In this document: in pieces, positions 55,412-64,000 of the stretch
Layout: each line of letters starts with the position of its first letter
How positions within the stretch are numbered: position 1 is the stretch's first letter
Assembly (NCBI GenBank): GCA_964624795.1
Contig: CAZUZS010000001.1
Span: forward strand, 1-64,000
DNA: 64,000 bases
Direction: 5' to 3'
From: CAZUZS01 sp964624795
Lineage (GTDB): Bacteria; Calditrichota; Calditrichia; RBG-13-44-9
Made by a program: the position numbers and the translations under genes
The notes under the pieces: model-generated
The model's database searches: none
What the model was told of the DNA's origin: nothing
What the model saw: the letters and a program-made list of their open reading frames with translations, nothing else

Positions 55412-56308
55412 CTACATAACCGTAATATGCACGGTTGCCGTTCCTTTAGCACCTGCCGTTGTCGTGGCGGTGAGGGTGATTTTATGCTCGTTTGCTGAAA
55501 GAGTAGTTACCTCCAGAGACTCGCCTGTTCCCAAAACGCCATCCTTGTCAGATGACCAGATCATGTTTTCGGGTGGTATCGTCTGATAGGTAAACTCATC
55601 ATAGGCATATCCCTGGAGTGGAACCGGCATTCCCTGCTGGTAAACAGCACTATCCAGGGGCGAGTAAATGTAAACATAGACCGTCGGGTAAACCTCCAGC
55701 ATTACTTTGTTCGGATGATCTTTTTCAATCATACCGAAATCAGCTCCCCAATAGGACGTCCTCCCATTCTCACGAAGACAGAGAAAGAAATAGTTCAGGC
55801 CGGCATTGACAGATACTGTACCTTTTGCCACTGAGTCCTGTATTGTGAGGTTGTATTCCCCGGCATATTGATAATAATCGCCGGTGTAGCTATTAAAAAC
55901 AGAAGTCTCATTTTCCCAAATATCGCGGGTGGAATCCCAGAGTGTCGTGTCGAATAACAGATCCTGGCCAGTGCTATCCCATGCTGTCAAAAACTCCTCC
56001 ATTGTATTCCATTGGGTCATATCCAACACCAACAGCTTTGCCTCGCTGATCGCATTCGGTTTGCCAAAGTTTCCACTGAATGTTGAATTAAATTCTCCCG
56101 CAGAGTTTTTTGGAACAGGATTGGGCATTTGGCCGTGATGTATCCATTGTTGAGAATTTGCCGGTGTATCTGAGAACTTGAAGCTGAAATCCACCACCGG
56201 TTTGCCCTGCTCCGGGGAAGTGGCGCTTTTTTCACACGCCAGGAACAGCACTATGCCGGTAAGCAGAATTGCCAGAAAAAAAACAGGTAATATTTTCCGG
56301 ACATTCAT
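55412..56308 (-). CDS. Hypothetical lipoprotein with C-terminal Ig-like domain
   Basis: 298 residues. The signal peptide ends in the lipobox LFLAC (Cys25). The mature N-terminus is disordered. A central region rich in Trp, Tyr and Asp has no family I recognise, and the last ~85 residues (WSSDKDGVLGTGESLEV, then HKITLTATTTAGAKGTATVH) look like a PKD/Ig-like beta-sandwich of the type found in cell-surface proteins. Likely anchored in the outer membrane. It is the last gene of a minus-strand run and ends near the bidirectional terminator. Confidence 0.8.
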   Translation of the reverse strand: MNVRKILPVFFLAILLTGIVLFLACEKSATSPEQGKPVVDFSFKFSDTPANSQQWIHHGQMPNPVPKNSAGEFNSTFSGNFGKPNAISEAKLLVLDMTQWNTMEEFLTAWDSTGQDLLFDTTLWDSTRDIWENETSVFNSYTGDYYQYAGEYNLTIQDSVAKGTVSVNAGLNYFFLCLRENGRTSYWGADFGMIEKDHPNKVMLEVYPTVYVYIYSPLDSAVYQQGMPVPLQGYAYDEFTYQTIPPENMIWSSDKDGVLGTGESLEVTTLSANEHKITLTATTTAGAKGTATVHITVM

Positions 56309-56389
56309 GTATTTAATCCTCCTTGTTATCAGTTTTATATATCATATTCGAACCCTTATTATTGCAACGGAATCCGGTTTTGATTTAGC

Positions 56390-57523
56390 CTAAAGTTTGA
56401 ATCGCAGCATAGCACCAACTTCGAAACCGGTAATGCCAATGGAATCCGAGCGGTTTTTGAGGCTTCCTTTCAAAAACTTAAACTGACTGTCCAGGAACAT
56501 GCGGGACGACAGTTGATATTGCAAACCGGTTCCCACTCCGAAGACCAGTGCCCCGTTGCTCTCATACTCATTTTTCGAATATATTTTGGATTCGAGAAGC
56601 GCTTTGAGACGAATCGCCTGGTTCATTGGGAAATAGGAAATACTGCCGATCTCAAGCTGATTTCCGTTACTGTTCAGAGTCTCGGTACTCAAGCTCCCCA
56701 GCCCGCGATCGTTTTTGCCTTTGGTTCGATCCCGCAGATACAGGAGGAAATCCAAGGAAGAGGCGTGGTAAAGTGAACGCAGTTCAAACAGCATTTTGTT
56801 TCCGGATTTGAATACTTCTTTCCCGTCAACCTGATCCTTTCCATAAAGGGTAAGCGTAAAATCCCCGGTTAATCGCAGGTTATTCGAACCCATTTCAATA
56901 TTTTTGTCCGCCCCCAGGGTCGCTGTAATTTCATCGCCCGGATTATATTTCAAATCACTTTCCTTGTAGGGTTGAAAGCTTCCTTTCATCAGGTAGCCCA
57001 CGCCGCCACCCAAAACAATGCTGCCAAATTCCTGGGCGAAGGCGGCGCTCGCCTTGATATCTAATCCCTGCCCAAGTGTCGGCACCCGGAAGTCCAGCGC
57101 ATTCATTGCCAGTGCCGCAGCAACTGTCGGCTGATCACCTTCCAGACGACTCTGCCCGGTAGGCAAGCTGACACCGCCGGTCAACAATACTTTGTTCTCC
57201 ATCGTAACATACGAGGCACGAATACGGGTGTCCGTCAATCCGGACAGGTTTTTTTGCGCACCATCCAGGCTGGCATAGGACGGCGAGTTGACAAGATCAA
57301 GGCTCAATTGCTGGCTTATCGGCATAATGAAAACCACCGGCAGAACAAATTGCGAAATCTGCTCGCTATTGGCAGAACTCCAGGACTGGTAGTAACCGCC
57401 AATCCGGAAATCATTATTGCGCAAAAAACCGGCATCTTTCACTTGCGCGAAAAGGGAAACAGCAAAGATGAAATTGAGCACCAAGTAGAACACAAGTTTT
57501 TTTATTTTCAAATTCTCTTTCAT
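56390..57523 (-). CDS. Predicted outer-membrane beta-barrel protein
   Basis: 377 residues with a signal peptide (about 9-26, ending VSLFAQ). The mature part alternates hydrophobic and polar residues typical of barrel strands (for example KVLLTGGVSLPTGQSR and RLTGDFTLTLYGKD) and ends in a hydrophobic strand (GAMLRFKL). No specific family recognised; it could be a transporter or structural porin. It is 35 bp downstream of a TPR/CsgG-like lipoprotein gene, so probably co-expressed. Confidence 0.75.
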   Translation of the reverse strand: MKENLKIKKLVFYLVLNFIFAVSLFAQVKDAGFLRNNDFRIGGYYQSWSSANSEQISQFVLPVVFIMPISQQLSLDLVNSPSYASLDGAQKNLSGLTDTRIRASYVTMENKVLLTGGVSLPTGQSRLEGDQPTVAAALAMNALDFRVPTLGQGLDIKASAAFAQEFGSIVLGGGVGYLMKGSFQPYKESDLKYNPGDEITATLGADKNIEMGSNNLRLTGDFTLTLYGKDQVDGKEVFKSGNKMLFELRSLYHASSLDFLLYLRDRTKGKNDRGLGSLSTETLNSNGNQLEIGSISYFPMNQAIRLKALLESKIYSKNEYESNGALVFGVGTGLQYQLSSRMFLDSQFKFLKGSLKNRSDSIGITGFEVGAMLRFKL

Positions 57524-57557
57524 AATTTTGGCATCCTTTATATTTTTTCTCTTTTGC

Positions 57558-58865
57558 TTACCTGGGGATAGGTACTTCGATCTCCACCTCTACACCGCCG
57601 CCGAAACCGATCGTTTTTGTCTGCTCCTGCACCGGCTCCCGCGAATCAATACTGGGTATGAAACCGGAATCGATATTTGACATGCTGGATTCCAGCCGGG
57701 TGCGCGTGTCGTATTCCACAGTCGTTGGCTGAGTATCCAAACTTGTCTCCACTTGCTCAATATCAGAAGTGCCCATTTCCATGGATTCCGCCTGGTTCAT
57801 CCGTTCACCCGCCGCGGAGAAACCGGGGTCCAGCTTCACCGCCTCGGAGTACTGTTCCCTGGCGACTTCGAAATCCCCGCGGTCTTCCGCATCCAGCCCC
57901 TTGGAGTAGGCAAGAAAGGCCAACATGGATTCGGTGGGAATGTATTGGATCGCCTTCCGTTCTGCGTCGGTCAGTTGAATGCCCATTTCATTGATGATGC
58001 TGAAAACCAGGTTCTTTTCAAGTCGGAAAAACCGTTCCAGATCGCCGCTGCTCTGGTCGGTTTTCATAAACTTTCCAGTGGTGGTCTCAATCATCCCACC
58101 GTCAATGCGAATCTGTTGTTCATTCAAATCGACGAAGGTTCCTTTCACCATTCGTTTTGCGCCCAACAATTTGCCCATCCGCGGCGCAGTGCTCTCGTCC
58201 ACCAGGCCGGTCTGCCCCAGGCCAATTTCTTCCAACATTTTCTGCATTCTCACCCGTTCCACTACTTTCAGATCGTGCACCTGCGAGAGGTCGGTAATGA
58301 TCATGTCTGCTAATCCTTTCTGCAAAGGATCCAGTTGCGTGGATGTTCCCAGGTTCTGGAAATAAAGTACCGCCACACTGTTATCCGGGATTGATGCAAC
58401 ATTAATATAATTCTCGTTGGCTACCGCTTGTTGTGCCTGCATCTCCATTTGTTTCCGGCTTAACAGTTCAAGACGGCCTTCGATTTGCCCGCGCATTTTG
58501 CTTAGTCGCCCCACCTTTGTGTATTGACGATAATACTGAATAGCGTTTGTATAATCGCCTTGCGCTTCATATGCTGCTCCCAGGTAAAATATGGTCTTCC
58601 CATCATTATTATCGAGCTGGTAAGCCTGCAGCAGTGCCTTTTCGGCTTTTTCGGTCTCTCCTTTTTTCAGATAGGCAATGCCGAGATCGCGCCAGGCATC
58701 CCGGTTATTGCGATTTTTTTTCAGCTCCAACAGGAATTCGCCGATGGCGTCGTCATAGCGCTGCTGTTTGAGCAGGGAAGTTCCCCTGCTCCCGGTTGCA
58801 GCGCATCCGAACATGGACACCACGACAAAAATAATAAAACTCAGAATTATCAGCCGTTTTAGCAT
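57558..58865 (-). CDS. Lipoprotein with TPR and CsgG-like domain
   Basis: 435 residues. The start ATG at 58865 (MLKRLIILSFIIF) is preferred to one 14 codons upstream because it begins the signal peptide; the lipobox is SMFGC. TPR repeats (AIGEFLLELKKNRNNRDAWR; GKTIFYLGAAYEAQGDYTN) are followed by a CsgG-like domain (VAVLYFQNLGTSTQLDPLQK, then VERVRMQKMLEEIGLGQTG) and another TPR. CsgG-like folds in this setting often occur in periplasmic or outer-membrane regulators and secretion components. The C-terminal part is low-complexity and ends EVEIEVPIPR. It is paralogous to the next gene, and the two form an operon. Confidence 0.85.
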   Translation of the reverse strand: MLKRLIILSFIIFVVVSMFGCAATGSRGTSLLKQQRYDDAIGEFLLELKKNRNNRDAWRDLGIAYLKKGETEKAEKALLQAYQLDNNDGKTIFYLGAAYEAQGDYTNAIQYYRQYTKVGRLSKMRGQIEGRLELLSRKQMEMQAQQAVANENYINVASIPDNSVAVLYFQNLGTSTQLDPLQKGLADMIITDLSQVHDLKVVERVRMQKMLEEIGLGQTGLVDESTAPRMGKLLGAKRMVKGTFVDLNEQQIRIDGGMIETTTGKFMKTDQSSGDLERFFRLEKNLVFSIINEMGIQLTDAERKAIQYIPTESMLAFLAYSKGLDAEDRGDFEVAREQYSEAVKLDPGFSAAGERMNQAESMEMGTSDIEQVETSLDTQPTTVEYDTRTRLESSMSNIDSGFIPSIDSREPVQEQTKTIGFGGGVEVEIEVPIPR

Positions 58866-58917
58866 AGAATATCTCCCGTGTTGTTTTGGTATCAATTGGA
58901 ACATCACATTATCTTGC

Positions 58918-59670
58918 TTACAAGCCTGAAATTACAGACTGTATTTCACTAATTTTGTCCTTTGCACCTTTAAATTCTTTGCTCTTCTTCACCGCCTGCT
59001 GAAACATTTCCAGAGCCCGGGTGTAATGCTCGCGCGCTTCGACATTGTCTCCTGCCTTCTGGGCTGCCCTGCCGGCATCTTCGAATTCAATCCCTTTGGA
59101 AAAGTAAAGATTTGCCTCCAGGTTGTCGCCGCCTTTGTGCTGTTGCAGACGTTGCTTGTCCGCTTTGCTGAGCTGCACATTAAAATATTTCGAAATCTTT
59201 TGTGTCAACTTTTTGACCATGTCGAAGAGATCGTCAACTTTGCCGGTTTCCTCTTCCGCTTTCAGCGTAAGCCCGGTTTCGACTTCCACGATACGAACAT
59301 CCATCCGCATCTTTCCGCCGAACATATTCACAAACCCGCCCAGCAGCAGGGTCTGTGCTCCCAGCAACCGGCCAACCTGCTGCGCGGTGGCGCCGTCGAT
59401 TGCGCCGCTTTGGCCCAGACTGATTTCGCTCAACAGATCCTTCAATTTTTTTCTTTCAACAATCTTGAACGACTCAATTTGCGAAATTTCGGTGCTGAGC
59501 ATATCAGCAAGACCTTTGCTGAGCGGTTCAAGCTGTTCCTTGTCTGCAATACTGTTATTATCGAAATCCAGCACGGCAATTGTCCTTTGACCGGAATCCT
59601 GGGCCATTACATTTGCGAAAAAAATGAGGGCAATAATCGGGGACAGGATGAGTGGTTTTAGAAATCTCAC
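58918..59670 (-). CDS. CsgG-like periplasmic protein with TPR tail
   Basis: 250 residues. The start is GTG 59670 (reads VRFLKPLILSPIIALIFFA), with AAAGGAG six bases upstream; the longer in-frame frame to 59802 has a non-signal N-terminus. The signal peptide ends NVMAQ. The CsgG-like core (TIAVLDFDNNSIADKEQLEP, then KIVERKKLKDLLSEISLGQS) has the same motif order as the neighbour at 57558. The C-terminal helices (NVEAREHYTRALEMFQQAVK) are TPR-like. It is the first gene of this minus-strand unit, 52 bp upstream of the lipoprotein gene. Role unknown. Confidence 0.85.
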   Translation of the reverse strand: MRFLKPLILSPIIALIFFANVMAQDSGQRTIAVLDFDNNSIADKEQLEPLSKGLADMLSTEISQIESFKIVERKKLKDLLSEISLGQSGAIDGATAQQVGRLLGAQTLLLGGFVNMFGGKMRMDVRIVEVETGLTLKAEEETGKVDDLFDMVKKLTQKISKYFNVQLSKADKQRLQQHKGGDNLEANLYFSKGIEFEDAGRAAQKAGDNVEAREHYTRALEMFQQAVKKSKEFKGAKDKISEIQSVISGL

Positions 59671-60161
59671 GAGGTGCTCCTTTTGTATTGAATAATATGA
59701 AAAATAGCTTCGAACAACGGGTATAAACCGAACACTAAAGCAAACCACCGCCTCAAGATGGAGTCGGTGCCGGACACGGTCATCCGCCAGGGGGAGTGAC
59801 AACCTGCATATTTCTTTAATTGCCAGTAACAGGCAACCACATATATTTATCGACCGAATGCATTAGAACTTGATCCCAAAACAGGATATATTAATGCCCG
59901 GCACGCAGGTAGCCGATTCCCCTAGAAGGGCGTGTTTGACGGATTTTCGCTAGAGTTTTTTACATTATATGCATTGCAGTCTCTGCTGTGGGTAAATTGA
60001 GATACACGGGGCTTTTCTTAATCTTTATTTGCGGACAGAAATGAAAATGTAATTGAAATGATATTCGGATGCCGTAGTTGGAGTGGAAGCGGCAGCGCTT
60101 AGAAGAGTGCCGCGGAAGAATTTTGTGCAAACGGCTAAGGCTGAGCCAGGCGAGTGCTAAT
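59671..60161. other. Gene-free stretch with a dispersed 19-bp core
   Basis: 491 bp without a plausible gene. At 59790-59808 it holds GGGGGAGTGACAACCTGCA, which matches 41857-41875 at 17 of 19 positions. No further structure seen. Confidence 0.5.
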
Positions 60162-60833
60162 TCAGTCTTTGATCCCTATTTCTTTGAATTGACGAAACTT
60201 ATCTATATCGGTCGCTTTCATGGCAGCCTGCATTTGCTCCATGTTAACACCAAAGCCCTCAATTTCAATATGAAAACGCTTTTCAACCAGGAGCTGTATC
60301 TTACCGCTTTGTGTCTGTGTATTATATTCTTCGTAGGCCTTATAGCCTTCATAAAGGCACGTTTTCTCATAGCCAGTATCCGATTCCCGGTTGAAATCTC
60401 CCATCATCCATGCCAGGTTCGCAAATGTGGAGAACCCATGCATCTTGCCCATATCAGTGATAGTGATGATAATATAGCTCCCATCAGGTGTTCGATACCC
60501 CGCCTCTGCCCGCGAAACCTCCATCCCAAAAGCGGATGAGATCTCTGCCACAGCATCCTCACGCTTCATACTATTGATTTCCAGGGGCAAGAGATCTTTC
60601 AATTCATTAAAATCGACAACATCATTTGCAGTGGCATTATTTTCCGGCCCCTGCTGGTCGGAGAAAGCCGGCTGCTGCCCGTGGAGATTGGTATCTTCTC
60701 TTGCTGTAAGTCCCGGACTGGTGTCCTTTGTAATTATTTTGCCCTCGCCAAGCCTCCCTGTATTCTCGTTTTTGCTGCAACCCAGGGACAAAATAAGAGT
60801 CCCCAAAAGAATGATTTCCCAACGCCTTTTCAT
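60162..60833 (-). CDS. Hypothetical lipoprotein
   Basis: 223 residues. Signal peptide with the lipobox LSLGC (Cys19), a low-complexity linker (about 20-75) and a folded domain (about 80-200) with strands such as GSYIIITITDMG and KIQLLVEKRFHIEIEGFG. The spacing of strands and helices recalls small periplasmic sensor or inhibitor folds, but no family is recognised. Single gene; the flanking gaps are each near 400 bp. Confidence 0.75.
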   Translation of the reverse strand: MKRRWEIILLGTLILSLGCSKNENTGRLGEGKIITKDTSPGLTAREDTNLHGQQPAFSDQQGPENNATANDVVDFNELKDLLPLEINSMKREDAVAEISSAFGMEVSRAEAGYRTPDGSYIIITITDMGKMHGFSTFANLAWMMGDFNRESDTGYEKTCLYEGYKAYEEYNTQTQSGKIQLLVEKRFHIEIEGFGVNMEQMQAAMKATDIDKFRQFKEIGIKD

Positions 60834-61209
60834 TTCATACCTCTTACTCGTCTGATCGGATAAATATGTGTTAAAAATATAACAACAACATCATTGGAAA
60901 ACGAGAAATATTTTGTGTCTGCGAAAAATTCATATAGGATCCGAATGCAAAACGCTAAAGCCAAAGATTAAATTGGGAGAGTTATAAATCCAATTGGTGG
61001 GCAATGAAGAACCGCATTGTGAGCGAGACAGGTCTTGTCAATCCCGTATTATATTTTTCCCCGCTTATTGGCAACTGCTTTTCCGTGGTGTATCTCCGGA
61101 AAAGGCGGATTCGTCATGTGGGACGGAGGGAAGCTCACCGAATGATAATCCAAAGATGAAACCAGGTCTTGGGCCAATTCTGCCTTTCGCATGGACGGAT
61201 GGGAAATAA
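60834..61209. other. Gene-free stretch
   Basis: 376 bp with no credible gene, no strong hairpin and no repeat related to those in the ABC array. Confidence 0.5.
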
Positions 61210-62349
61210 CTACTGGTAGATCCTTGACACAAAAGGCCCCGCGAGAAAGGCATCAGGATCAATCTGGCTCTGAAGAATGCATCCCCGGTAATTGCCGGTG
61301 AGAAGCAGCCGGGCGGATTCCACTAATCCTGCAGCGGTAGTAGCCTGAATTGCCCGCATGCGTTTTCCGCCAATTTCCATTGGTTTGATGTGGTAGGATT
61401 TCTCGATAGTGCGTAATTTATTACCGGAGTCTTTGCCGATTACCGAGACATAAATGACTACCAGGTCTTCTTCCACCGAGGGAATAAGTTTCTCCATTTT
61501 TTCCTGCAGCTTTTGGACACGGTCTTCGCCATGCCGAATTTCCCTTAATAACCCATCTATCCAGCCATAGTGCCCGGGGTACCGCAGCGTTTTGTAGTCA
61601 AGGCTGCGGGTTTTTCCAGACAGGGCTACCGGCAGGTCGGCTGCGCCACCGGAAGTCAGATCCTCCTCATACTGAATTCCGTCCAGCACAATTTGTGAGC
61701 GCTCGGTAAGAGATGCCTTGCTGGTCGTTTTAAAGTCGCGGATTACTTCAGCCGGTTTTACGTACAATGTAGCGACGCCCACCGGACTCCAGGTAAAACC
61801 ATAGAAGTGAGGCGGATACGCGTTTTGGGTAAGCGCCCCGACTTTCATGTTGACAGATTCGACCTTCTCCTTACCAAAATCCCTGCAAAATTGCCGGTAA
61901 AGTCCATTTGCCAGAACATCTACAAAGCCGGGCGCAAGACCGGTTTGCAAAATAAAACCCTTTTGGGCATCGCCGGCGATTTCCAAGACCTGATTCGTTT
62001 CGTAGACATACTCGGTAAGGTTCGCGTAGTGGAGGTCATGCTGTATAGCCAGCTTTGCAATCCGTGGCGCCTGGCTGCCCGGCAGGCAGTCCAAAACGAT
62101 ATCCGCCTTATTTAGAATTTCACTCAATTGTTCGTTTGTTCCGCTACGGGGCATAACGAAATGTTCCACGGTTCCTTTTTGAACGGAATCCCGCCGGATC
62201 CAGCTTACTGCCTCTTTAGCCGCTTCCTCGATGGCATCGCCCAGGTAAAGATCGACTTCAAAATCACCGACTTCTCTTAGTAGCAGCCCAGCCGCGCGAC
62301 CAATACCACCGGTGCCGGCGATCGCAACTGTGTATTTCTTTTTTGACAC
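61210..62349 (-). CDS. Saccharopine-dehydrogenase-like oxidoreductase
   Basis: 379 residues from GTG 62349; GGGAGG is six bases upstream of it and three from an adjacent GTG at 62352. An N-terminal Rossmann motif VAIAGTGGIGRAAG binds NAD(P). The second region has VLDCLPGSQAPRIAKLA and LQTGLAPGFVDVLANG, characteristic of saccharopine dehydrogenase / carboxynorspermidine synthase-like enzymes; the C-terminal catalytic domain follows. The true substrate is undetermined, since lysine-pathway genes are absent nearby. The gene stands alone. Confidence 0.88.
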   Translation of the reverse strand: MSKKKYTVAIAGTGGIGRAAGLLLREVGDFEVDLYLGDAIEEAAKEAVSWIRRDSVQKGTVEHFVMPRSGTNEQLSEILNKADIVLDCLPGSQAPRIAKLAIQHDLHYANLTEYVYETNQVLEIAGDAQKGFILQTGLAPGFVDVLANGLYRQFCRDFGKEKVESVNMKVGALTQNAYPPHFYGFTWSPVGVATLYVKPAEVIRDFKTTSKASLTERSQIVLDGIQYEEDLTSGGAADLPVALSGKTRSLDYKTLRYPGHYGWIDGLLREIRHGEDRVQKLQEKMEKLIPSVEEDLVVIYVSVIGKDSGNKLRTIEKSYHIKPMEIGGKRMRAIQATTAAGLVESARLLLTGNYRGCILQSQIDPDAFLAGPFVSRIYQ

Positions 62350-62471
62350 CACAAACCTCCCTTTAGTCTAAACTTTATGATATGCCTGCTAATCATTAGC
62401 CTCATAATCCTCAACTAATCATAATACAGGCCAAAGGCATCCTGTTTTGGAAACGTTTAACTGCTAAAAAT

Positions 62472-64000
62472 CTATTTTTCTCCAAGCGGTTCCCACAGTC
62501 CATATGATTCGATTTTTATCTGCACCTGCGGATCGGTTTTATAGGTTTCGTAGGAATTATAGTACCATCCCATATATTGGGAATCTCCGCCACCCTGGGT
62601 AGTAATCAGAAAACGATTGGAAAGGTGCCCGATGTTCATCGCGCGGTCGCGCGGCAGGGGTTTGTCGCCGCCTTGCGGGTCAATGGGAATCCAGCCGTAG
62701 TTCGGGAGATAAACTTCCGGCCAGCGATGAAAAACATCATCCATGCTGGCGTCATCTCCCCGTACCACAATACTGCCTACATAGCGGGCCGGCAGGCCGG
62801 CTGCCCGGCACAGTGCAATAAAACTAAAGGTATATTCCGAACAGGATCCGGTCCCTCGTTTCAAAACTACAGGCGCTACGTTCCAGCCGCCCTCCAGTTT
62901 GTATTCCAGTTTATCTCTTACATAATCAAAGATCTTGCGGGCAACCCAGTAAGGATTTTGTTCATCCCCGACAATCTTCTTTGCTAAATCCTGAATGTAC
63001 GGATCGTCGATCTGGTATTTGCTGCCGTTGGCAGTAAACGTCTTCTGTATGTCACCGGGCATATCAGCAAGCGTACCGCATTTATCGGGAAAAATAAAAT
63101 ATTTGATCTCGGAGATTTTCGCATCTACTACCATTCGTGATGTGATTGCAGCTTCGCTTTGGATACCCGCAGAATGGAAATGTGCAAATTGCTGCCCCCA
63201 GCGGTCTTTTACGGTGGTAAAATTCTCCGGAATGAATTTCTTCGATAGGATTTCCTGCTGATTTAAATTTTCAGGAATGGAGATGTAAACATCCAGGTCC
63301 TTCAACCGGCCGGACCCGTAAATTTGGGTTTCGTGGGTAAAGGTAATCCGCGCGGTCCGGGTATTATCCAATTTGAACAAATCATTATCGCTGCGAACCA
63401 GTTGGTAAATCTCACCTTTTTCAAAATCCACATTCCAGATGGTTTTGCCATCCCAGGCCAATCCGCGGGGATAAGGACCCGGCGAGTCGAGCACCAGGAT
63501 AACCTCCCCGTTGCCGGGATCGATCATATAGATCTCATTCATGATGCGGTCCGAGCACCACAAATACCGGCCATCCCAGGTAAGCCCCTGTGCATATTTG
63601 GCAGGCGCCGAAAATGTTTGGATTGCAGTTCCATCGCTCAAATCGATTTTCATGATCTCATTTGCGCGATAATCGCTGACCCACAGCGTCTTCCCATCCC
63701 AAGTCAATCCCTCTGCATTGGAGCTCGGCGAGTCTATCACTCTTAGAATCGTTCCGTCCGCCGGATCAACCTGGAAGATCTTGTTCTGCCTGCCGTCAAT
63801 ATTCCAGAGATATTTCCCGTCCCAGGCTAAACCCATCGGCCAGAATCCGGGGGACGGTATTTCCCGGACTACTTTTCCGGTCGCCGGATTCACACAGGAG
63901 ATCTTATCAGCCTGGTAATCGGCGGTCCACAGGTTACGCCCATCAAATGTCAGCCCGGTTGAAAAATGATAGGGTGTCTGGATACTGCGAATTATTTTGC
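62472..64000 (-). CDS. Beta-propeller/transglutaminase-like protein (partial, N-terminus off the window)
   Basis: The frame is open to the right edge, so the true start lies outside. At least five propeller repeats of about 42 residues carry the signature GLTWDGKTLW (for example GLTFDGRNLW, GLAWDGKYLW, GLTWDGRYLW). Next comes a linker with strands, then a transglutaminase-like core: catalytic Cys in GTGSCSEY, His in VFHRWPEVYLP, Asp in WIPIDPQGGD. All three active-site residues are present, so it may cleave or crosslink peptides, probably outside the cytoplasm given the propeller. It has about 40 residues after the core and ends GLWEPLGEK. Confidence 0.88.
   Translation of the reverse strand, partial: KIIRSIQTPYHFSTGLTFDGRNLWTADYQADKISCVNPATGKVVREIPSPGFWPMGLAWDGKYLWNIDGRQNKIFQVDPADGTILRVIDSPSSNAEGLTWDGKTLWVSDYRANEIMKIDLSDGTAIQTFSAPAKYAQGLTWDGRYLWCSDRIMNEIYMIDPGNGEVILVLDSPGPYPRGLAWDGKTIWNVDFEKGEIYQLVRSDNDLFKLDNTRTARITFTHETQIYGSGRLKDLDVYISIPENLNQQEILSKKFIPENFTTVKDRWGQQFAHFHSAGIQSEAAITSRMVVDAKISEIKYFIFPDKCGTLADMPGDIQKTFTANGSKYQIDDPYIQDLAKKIVGDEQNPYWVARKIFDYVRDKLEYKLEGGWNVAPVVLKRGTGSCSEYTFSFIALCRAAGLPARYVGSIVVRGDDASMDDVFHRWPEVYLPNYGWIPIDPQGGDKPLPRDRAMNIGHLSNRFLITTQGGGDSQYMGWYYNSYETYKTDPQVQIKIESYGLWEPLGEK

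Noticed and set aside
1..64000. tRNA, rRNA, CRISPR arrays, classical insertion sequences with transposase
   Set aside because: No cloverleaf-like, rRNA-like or regularly spaced repeat array was seen, and no transposase or integrase gene is present.

Overview
The window looks like part of a scaffolded draft or metagenome-assembled genome: a run of 100 N sits at 30518-30617. It comes from a Gram-negative bacterium with an outer membrane. Families and layout (arrays of FtsX-type permeases ending in RYE, a sigma-54 response regulator beside them, a patatin/POTRA/barrel protein, CsgG-like lipoproteins, a Tat-exported xanthine-dehydrogenase-type enzyme) suggest the Bacteroidota/Calditrichota/KSB1 part of the tree. 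That placement is inference; there is no rRNA or other marker gene in the window.

Region 1 (1-4229, minus strand) is a signalling operon: a sigma-54 response regulator, an RsbU/SpoIIE-type PP2C phosphatase and a histidine kinase cut by the window edge. Kinase and phosphatase share the same membrane and PAS-like sensor over about 215 residues but carry different output domains.

Region 2 (4230-39706, plus strand) is the centrepiece: one HlyD/MacA-like adaptor, two MacB/LolD-type ATPases and twelve full-length, mutually paralogous MacB/FtsX-type permeases in one orientation. A perfect palindrome and a -24/-12-like promoter lie between the regulator and the adaptor, so the array is probably controlled by region 1. 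An intact four-helix-bundle (IVP/S23-type) gene bounded by inverted repeats lies between adaptor and first ATPase. A truncated relative, bounded by a different inverted repeat, lies between the tenth and eleventh permeases. Several other gaps hold inverted 'word' repeats, and two hold REP-like double hairpins directly after small orphan genes.

Region 3 (39890-50545) is a mixed chromosomal region: a HAD phosphatase, three SAM methyltransferases, a TPR protein, an EamA transporter, small conserved and single-TM proteins, a patatin-type outer-membrane protein and a polyferredoxin membrane protein.

Region 4 (50556-55334) has an Rrf2 regulator with a perfect palindrome just upstream, divergent from a three-gene molybdenum hydroxylase (2Fe-2S subunit with Tat signal, Mo subunit, FAD subunit with a Cys-rich insert). 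A hairpin followed by T-rich sequence on both strands separates this operon from the convergent genes.

Region 5 (55412-64000, all minus strand) has a lipoprotein, a predicted outer-membrane protein, two paralogous CsgG-like/TPR proteins, another lipoprotein, a saccharopine-dehydrogenase-like enzyme and a beta-propeller/transglutaminase fusion that runs off the right edge.
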